Source of the DNA: Melanocharis versteri
Lineage: Eukaryota > Chordata > Aves > Passeriformes > Melanocharitidae
DNA: 64,000 nt
Reading direction: 5' to 3'
NCBI GenBank assembly: GCA_013397845.1
Contig: VZTG01010621.1
Coordinates: 248,001 to 312,000, forward strand
Positions 57,752-64,000 of this stretch are shown here, piece by piece. The notes beneath the pieces were generated by a model that was given only the letters and a program-made list of their open reading frames with translations, made no database searches and was not told where the DNA came from. How positions within the stretch are numbered: position 1 is the first letter of the stretch; every line of letters begins with the position of its first letter. A program made the translations under genes and the position numbers.

Positions 57752-60700
57752 ATAATTTATAGGATTCTCTACAATTCCGAGAGCTTGCAGTAACCAATAC
57801 CTAGTTTGGTCCCTGGCTGTGCTGCTTCTTTAGTTAAACGTGTTTTGTTCCACTTTTCTAGTTCTAGTGTTTAAATGCTGCTTCAAGTTGTCCTTGCTGC
57901 TTTTACCTTTCTTCCAGTGAGAGCAGAACGTGGGCAGTGGGGCTCGTTGCAGTGCTGTTCTGGGAGTTAAAGCTGCTGGAAAAAATTCAGGGCCAGGGAA
58001 ACCAGAGACTTTCTTCCAGTCCTGAGTTTCAGAAAGGCTTAGGGAAGGGTTGGATGGCCACAAGCAGCACAGGAGGTGGGCAGCACTGGAGAGCTTGAGG
58101 TGCAGGAGGTGAAGCAGATCTGCAGGAGCACCAGGAAGGTGGAGAAGGCTTCTCTAAGCCACAAATTCAACTTGCTGTTTGATTCTGTGCTTCTGTGTTG
58201 AACTTTAGAGTTCTCAGCTGTTAGAATAGCTATTGAGCAACTGGAGTGTCAGCTGGAAAACATTCCTGCTGCTCATCTCCTCTCACAGCAGTAATAGATG
58301 GGGGATTAAAATATAGATGTGCTTTGGAAATATTAAAATTACAAAGGAAATAGGTTTATTGCATTTATGCGTGCTTTTAATAAGAGCTGTTGGAAATTAG
58401 AAAGCTCTCTCTTTCCATGCAGCTGTGTGTCTGTGGGTATTCCAGAGGGAAGGCTGTCTCTGGGAGAAGGTATCAGAGGATGAATACTGCTGAATGATTC
58501 ATTTAGAAGTTGCTTTATTTAGTTAGGAGTCTTTCTGTTGTACCTCCCTCTGTAATGCCTAAACATTTCCATGCTGTAATAGGCTCATATTCTTAAAACC
58601 TTTGGGAAGGTGTGCTGTCACTTTGATCTCAGGGGCTGGACAGCATGACAAATGAAGCATAGCAGACTTCCTTAAGCAGCCTTGAGATTCACGTGGAAGT
58701 GGGGCAGGGATATCTGTGTTTGTTCAGCGTTGTTCCCAAATCCAGCCTTTCCTGGGTGCACAAAGGAGACTTCTGGGTAAAGCCCCTGGGAATCTGGGGG
58801 TTTTCCTGGCGTGCTTGCAGAGATCTGGCACGACTGAGGTTGTGTGTTGAACATGAAGATGACCACTCAAATTCTTTGTCTAGGTTGAGGAACTGTCAGC
58901 AATTAATGGTATGATTGACACACCTAAATAAATTAACTGTTGAAATAAATATATAATTTTTTTTGTACGTAGAGTATTTCTTTTAAGCTACATAGAAATC
59001 TCTGGTGTGGGTTTCACAGATTTGTCCCAAGAAAATATTTATTGCACCCTGAGCTATGTAATGTGTCTTGATTGTTGAAGTTTCTTATTCTTGGTGGCAG
59101 AGAATAATGATATTTTTGGGTTTGGTTGCTTTTTGGTTTTGTTTTTTTGGGCTTTTTTAAAGAACTCCCAGCATTATTCTTAACAGAAAAGAACCAGGAG
59201 TTCCACACATCCATTGCAGTGCTTCCCACAGTACTGACTATGTGTGTTATGAGTGGCTGAATTTTGATATTCTTCTCTTTACCTCCAAGGTTTTATAAAC
59301 TCTTTTTTCCGCTTAAACTTGTTTTCAGAGAGAAGAAAAATATGCTTAAACTTGTGTCTTAAATGATCCAGCACAGTCTTTTCTTGCTGTAATTTACATG
59401 GAGCTTAGATGGCTTAACAAACAGCTTTTTTTTGGGTCAGCTACGTGATGCTGATGCAGCATAACAAACTTTTCTGCAGCAGTTACCTTAATTAATAGAA
59501 CTTCTGCATGCTTTCTGTGACACCCTGGATACCAGGTTTAGAAAAACCTCCTGATTTTCTAACCTTTATGATCAGAAGGATCAGGAGGGAAACAAACTGC
59601 TTAAAATGAAAAGCAGTCAAAATGGTTTGTTTTTTTTTTTAAAAAGCACTTTTAGAATATGAATTTATGCATTATTATAGAGTTGGAAACACAGGGAGAG
59701 AAGGGAGAACAGTCTGCAGTTTTTCTGGGAGTCTACACTTGGAGATGAACAAGGCAGTTCATTGAAATCTGCTTGTATTTTCCAAAGAAACAAATCTATC
59801 TGCCTGTGTCATTGTCTGTTAAGCAAATGCTACCGTGAGGAATATTTGATGCAATATATTCCTATTTATTTGTATCTGTGTGACATTTTGTTAAACATAA
59901 AAGCAAATGGGAAAATAAGGTGAGTCAGGGGGGTGTTATGGCTGAGAGGGAAGTTTATCACTAAGCTGTCATTGACAACTGAAAGAATTCATAGACTCGA
60001 GTGTCACACGATAACACATTGCTAACAGCAACTTATTTAAGTGTATCATTGGGAATTTAATCTATGTGCTACCTTCAAGGTTAGTAGCTAGAGGATACTT
60101 GGGATCAAAGAAGGCAGAGTATGAAAGAATCTGTTAGAGTCTAAACTGAGTGCTTAACTTAAGTGTTGAAATGGGTTTCTTGCCTGTGTTTAGCTCTGTG
60201 TGTTGTAGTGTTTTGGTCATGCAGAAAACAGTCCCGTTCTTGAGGACGAGGCATGGTGTGCGTGCTCCTCATCAAGGAAGTGATGCAAGGAGTCAGCTGA
60301 GCTTTGTCTGCGAGAACAACTCAATCCCAGCATCTCAGAGAAATGTTTTTATTCTCTGTTGTAAGAATTTGCTGGCAAAGTCAAACATGCCTGGTGATTC
60401 CAGGTCTGGGTTCAAAGGAGGCCTGTAAGAGATGTTTTCCTTCAAAAGTGTCTTGTGGAGCCTCTGGAGAGGAACAGGAGGGGATGTGGAAGAACTTGAG
60501 AAGATTTGTGTTGGTACATTGAGTTGTGACCTGGAGTAAGGAGTAAAACTTCTGTAATTGCAGTAGAAGCTTAAAATAATAGGGATAATTGAAGCAGTTA
60601 GATAATTCTGGCTTGAACTTGAGTGGTGGCGTGTGGAGGGAATTCTCTGAGAGAGAGAGGAGAAAGGGCCCATGGCAAATCTCAATCACCTCATGCAGGA

Positions 60701-63700
60701 TGTGGTGACTTCCAATAACCAATAGTTTTCTTCAGTCTTCATCTTGAGATGATCTTTAGCTGCCTCTCCTGAAATGAAGGAGTCTGGACTGTTGTCAAAA
60801 GCGTGGAGTCTCTCCATTAACACACTCCCCTCTTGCCTAAAACACCATGTCCTTAGCATGGGATGGCTGTTACTGCCCAGCAAGGTGGAATCCATGCTTC
60901 CCAATGCATCCTTCACCGTCTATAGCTTTTGATGCAGTGCCTGAAGCTTGATTTGTCACATTGGGATGATTCCATATCAAGTGCCATGAATCAAATTATT
61001 TTCTAACACAATGGCTTTAGCACCTCTTCTGCTGTGATGAATGGTTGTGCAGAGGCACTGAAATAAACGCTGCAGAGCAGCAAGGTTTATCCCATATTTC
61101 CAATAAAACCTGTCCACTCTTCACTTAGCTGGAGAGCAGCGCAGGAAATTGTTTTCCTTTGTGGTAAATCCACATCACTGTGCCTCACGAGCTCTTTGGA
61201 ATTAATTGTGCCTGGGTGAAAAATGTCCCTGAGTGTGCAGGGCAGGGAGCTCGGGGAGGCTCCTGAGAGCTGGTGCCCCATTCCAGTGCTTTGGGAAAGT
61301 GGAGGACAGCCCAGCTGCAAACCCTGAAAAGCCTGCTGCTCTTGTTTTCAGTTTTTAGGCCTCTGTGCACATCACTCCCTGTGGTTTTGGAATTCTTTCA
61401 AAAGGTAAAGATATGTGCAATGGATTTTCTGTTTTGACTGCAAGGTAACTCCTGGCAGCTTTGCTGGTGTGAAGGCTCTGGCTTTCCAGTGAAACAAGAA
61501 TTAACCTATCCATATGTTTTGGGTTTTTTTTTTTTACTTTTTTTAAAAATAAGAGAAATAAGAGCACTGGCTTCCTGAAAGGCCTTTCAGTTGAGTACCT
61601 TAAAGCATATCATGAAATATAAATTATTTCCCCTTTCCATCCATTATAATCCATTTGTTGATGGAGTTATCGAGTCACGTTGCAGTATTCCAGAGAATGT
61701 AGATCACGAGGAAGAGAAAAAAGCCCCGGAGACACGAGTGGGACATTTTAGAGACATTCTGCATTTTCTGAAAAAGGAGACACAGACACGTATGACAACA
61801 CTGACATGCATGAGCAAATTTTAAAATGATTGTATCTGCATTTACTTCCAGAGTCTTTGATAGTCTTTTCTCAAATCAGAAGCTTTGACATTCAAATGAT
61901 GGTTTTTGTCCTTATAAAACACTGGAATAAAACCCAGGGCTGTATTGACAATAAACTGGGGCTGCTTTCTAAGTGCTCCTTTGACTGCAGCAAACACCAG
62001 CACGTTATTGACAGAACAGTTTCTCTCCAGGTGAAGGTTCACCTTCATCCAGAAGTTTCTAGGACACAGCTCCATATGGAAACTCTGCTCTTTTTATAAA
62101 TACAGTTTGATATTTTACACAGGATATTTTCTAGGCTATCAATTTGATAGTTTTCCTTTAGATTGCATGTTGCTAATGCATTGTAATTTCTCCAAAATGC
62201 TGTGGAAGGAGAGAACTCCTCCGTGGTGGTTATCTGTATAAAATAGTAGCCTTCCACTTCAGGTACTGTATTTTACATTTAATTTGAAATCCCTGTGAGT
62301 GATATTGAACTGCTGGAAACAATTTGGGCTGCTAGTGGAACACAATATCAAGGCCCATAGATGGTGTGAGAGACGAGGTTTTTACCTTTTTTTGCTTTCA
62401 AAAATACTGTGTCAGAGCTAAGGAGCCTTATATTTAATTGGATCTGAAATGTTTTTGTTCTCTAAATTGTAAACTCTACTAAAATTCCTGCATAGAAAAT
62501 GTTATAACTATTCTTAATTAATTTCAGTATTTTTGCACACCTCAGACACCTAATTATGAAGGAATTTAACATAAATTTAAGATTTTAGTCTGTCTGTAAA
62601 CATCAATAACTAAATGGGTGTATAGATAAGAATAATTGCACTAATTCTGTTTGGTTTCTGATATAAAGGTGTTTGCAACATTTGTGGACTTGTTCTCAGT
62701 GCATTTGATTGTCCTCTGAGCAGCTGAGGGAGGCTCAAAAGTACTGAATAATTCCTGAACTATTACAGGATTTGTAGCCTTCCTAGGTCTTCACGCTGAG
62801 AGAAGAAATCTTATCCAAATTCTTGACTGGATCAGAATAGAAATAAAAAACAAAAATCATGTTGGTGTAACAAATTTCACAAGGCAATTCCTCTGCCTAT
62901 TCCTATTTCAGTGCTGCTGTTTTGTGGTGGAGGGAATCAGACACAAACTTGTTGAAAGGGCTACAACAGAAATTTCAAACGGAATAAATCTCTGAGAAAA
63001 ATAATATTCACTTCATCATGTAACATTTCTATTGCACTGCTACTTCACTGGAGACAAATTGAGGGGATGACTTATTAGATAAAAATTACTTGCACACACT
63101 GTAATTGCAGTAGGTTAAGAACCCATAAGTGCTATCCCAAATAATGGAAAGAAAATGTAATCATTTAACTTCATGAACTCTTGTCCATACTTGGTATCTG
63201 GATATGGGCTGGAATTATTACCAATCTTACTTTTATGTTATTTGGTTTTGGGCTTTTTGGTAGAATCTTCTGGCGAAGTTAATCTAAGACATATCTTCTG
63301 TATGGAAGCTTGTGAGAGCAGTGAAACAGGGATCTCAGTAAATAATTTCATAATATCACCTCTGGCATGTGGCTAGTCACTCTTTTCCAAAGTCATCCAT
63401 AGCATTTGCAATCCATTTCATGAGAAACGTTTGGAAAAAGTGCAAGTTGAGGTGCTCAGTGACCTGCATGGCTTCCCCACACAGCTGAACTACACACTGA
63501 AGTATTGCAATGGTGCTGTAGTTGAGAAATCTCCTTATTTTCTGATTTTCAATGCACTTGACTATATCAAAACCCCATCTATTTAGTGAGAAACCTTGAG
63601 CTGAAATGTAGAATTCCTTATTCCTGCTTTAGTGTCTCTATCACGAAACTAAACCTTGACTTTTGGGGTTCAATTTTATTCATATTTAAGTTATGCCAAC

Positions 63701-64000
63701 ATTAATTTCCCAAGGGATGCTCCAGATCCCCCAGTTCCGTGCATAGACTGACAGCATTGTGTTTTATCTCCATGGTCCATGGAGGTGTTTTCTGGAGTAA
63801 TTTTTTTTAACAACCACTTCCAAAATATTAATTCCACCTGCTGCAGCCAACATTAACAACTGCTGGATTGTGAGCTCCTAGGAAAGCAGTAGAATGTAAC
63901 AGTATTAATTAAGTCCTTCAAATGATGCCAATGAGCAGAGTAATAATGAGCAAACCTCTTCTATGTTCATTAGTTGCAGAAGAGTATATTTTTTATTACA
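57752..64000. other. AT-rich non-coding DNA, no gene seen
   Basis: Open frames at 60335-60916 (minus, up to 116 codons) and 61591-62099 (plus, up to 89 codons) show no recognisable domain or splice-bounded structure. A T/G-rich patch lies at 59110-59155. A short hairpin (TGAAGGT and its complement around TC) lies at about 62031-62046. No RNA gene, mobile element or CpG island was recognised through the end of the window. Confidence 0.6.

Noticed and set aside
57571..57762. Phe/Val/Cys-rich open frame resembling a membrane peptide
   Set aside because: It is the translation of a T/G-only low-complexity tract.
60335..60916. Overlapping minus-strand frames of 76-116 codons
   Set aside because: No recognisable domain. 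Frames overlap each other and plus-strand frames, as expected by chance.
1..64000. Bacterial-type systems (CRISPR, operons, insertion sequences, toxin-antitoxin or phage genes)
   Set aside because: There are no dense gene arrays, no long open frames and no spaced palindromic repeat arrays. The window is vertebrate-like non-coding DNA.

Overview
This window looks like non-coding DNA from a large vertebrate genome, most likely a bird. The best evidence is a truncated CR1-type LINE at about 28198-28378. It carries the usual avian CR1 3' wording and ends in a degenerate ATTCTATG-type tail. A second, shorter CR1 3' end lies on the minus strand near 35272-35320. The rest fits a bird: sparse interspersed repeats, no Alu/B1-type SINEs, AT-rich composition with islands of higher GC, low CpG, and many short homopolymer runs. 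I cannot fix the species or chromosome.

I find no protein-coding gene, rRNA, tRNA, CRISPR array, operon or recognisable viral or mobile-element coding region. The longest open frame is 136 codons (25880-26290, plus strand). None of the open frames shows a recognisable domain, repeat architecture or run of splice-bounded coding segments. The window is therefore either intergenic (a gene desert) or inside one or more very large introns. The sequence alone cannot separate these.

Layout: 1-4069 is plain AT-rich DNA with one GC-richer island (1786-2160). 4070-4700 is a candidate conserved regulatory block. 4701-28190 is mostly featureless, with a possible 36-nt microexon (5156-5191), a G-quadruplex motif (8383-8407), several two-copy tandem repeats, and GC-richer islands at 21800-23090 and 25870-27560. 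28198-28670 holds the CR1 copy and a local inverted/direct repeat. 37745-37816 is a T46 homopolymer followed by the only ambiguous base. 38596-38795 is a 24-bp minisatellite with about eight copies. 41240-52560 contains several stretches dense in homeodomain-type, SOX-type and POU-type motifs that read like enhancer sequence (best: 45310-45520, 48940-49100 and 49990-50060). 57613-57751 is a 139-nt stretch made only of T and G. 57752-64000 is again plain AT-rich DNA.

No genes can be seen acting together here. The regulatory candidates rest on motif density and reading impression only, not on any alignment. I did not find an undescribed biological system. The most checkable leads are the minisatellite, the two candidate exons (5156-5191 and 40463-40620), the enhancer-like clusters and the one-sided T/G tract.
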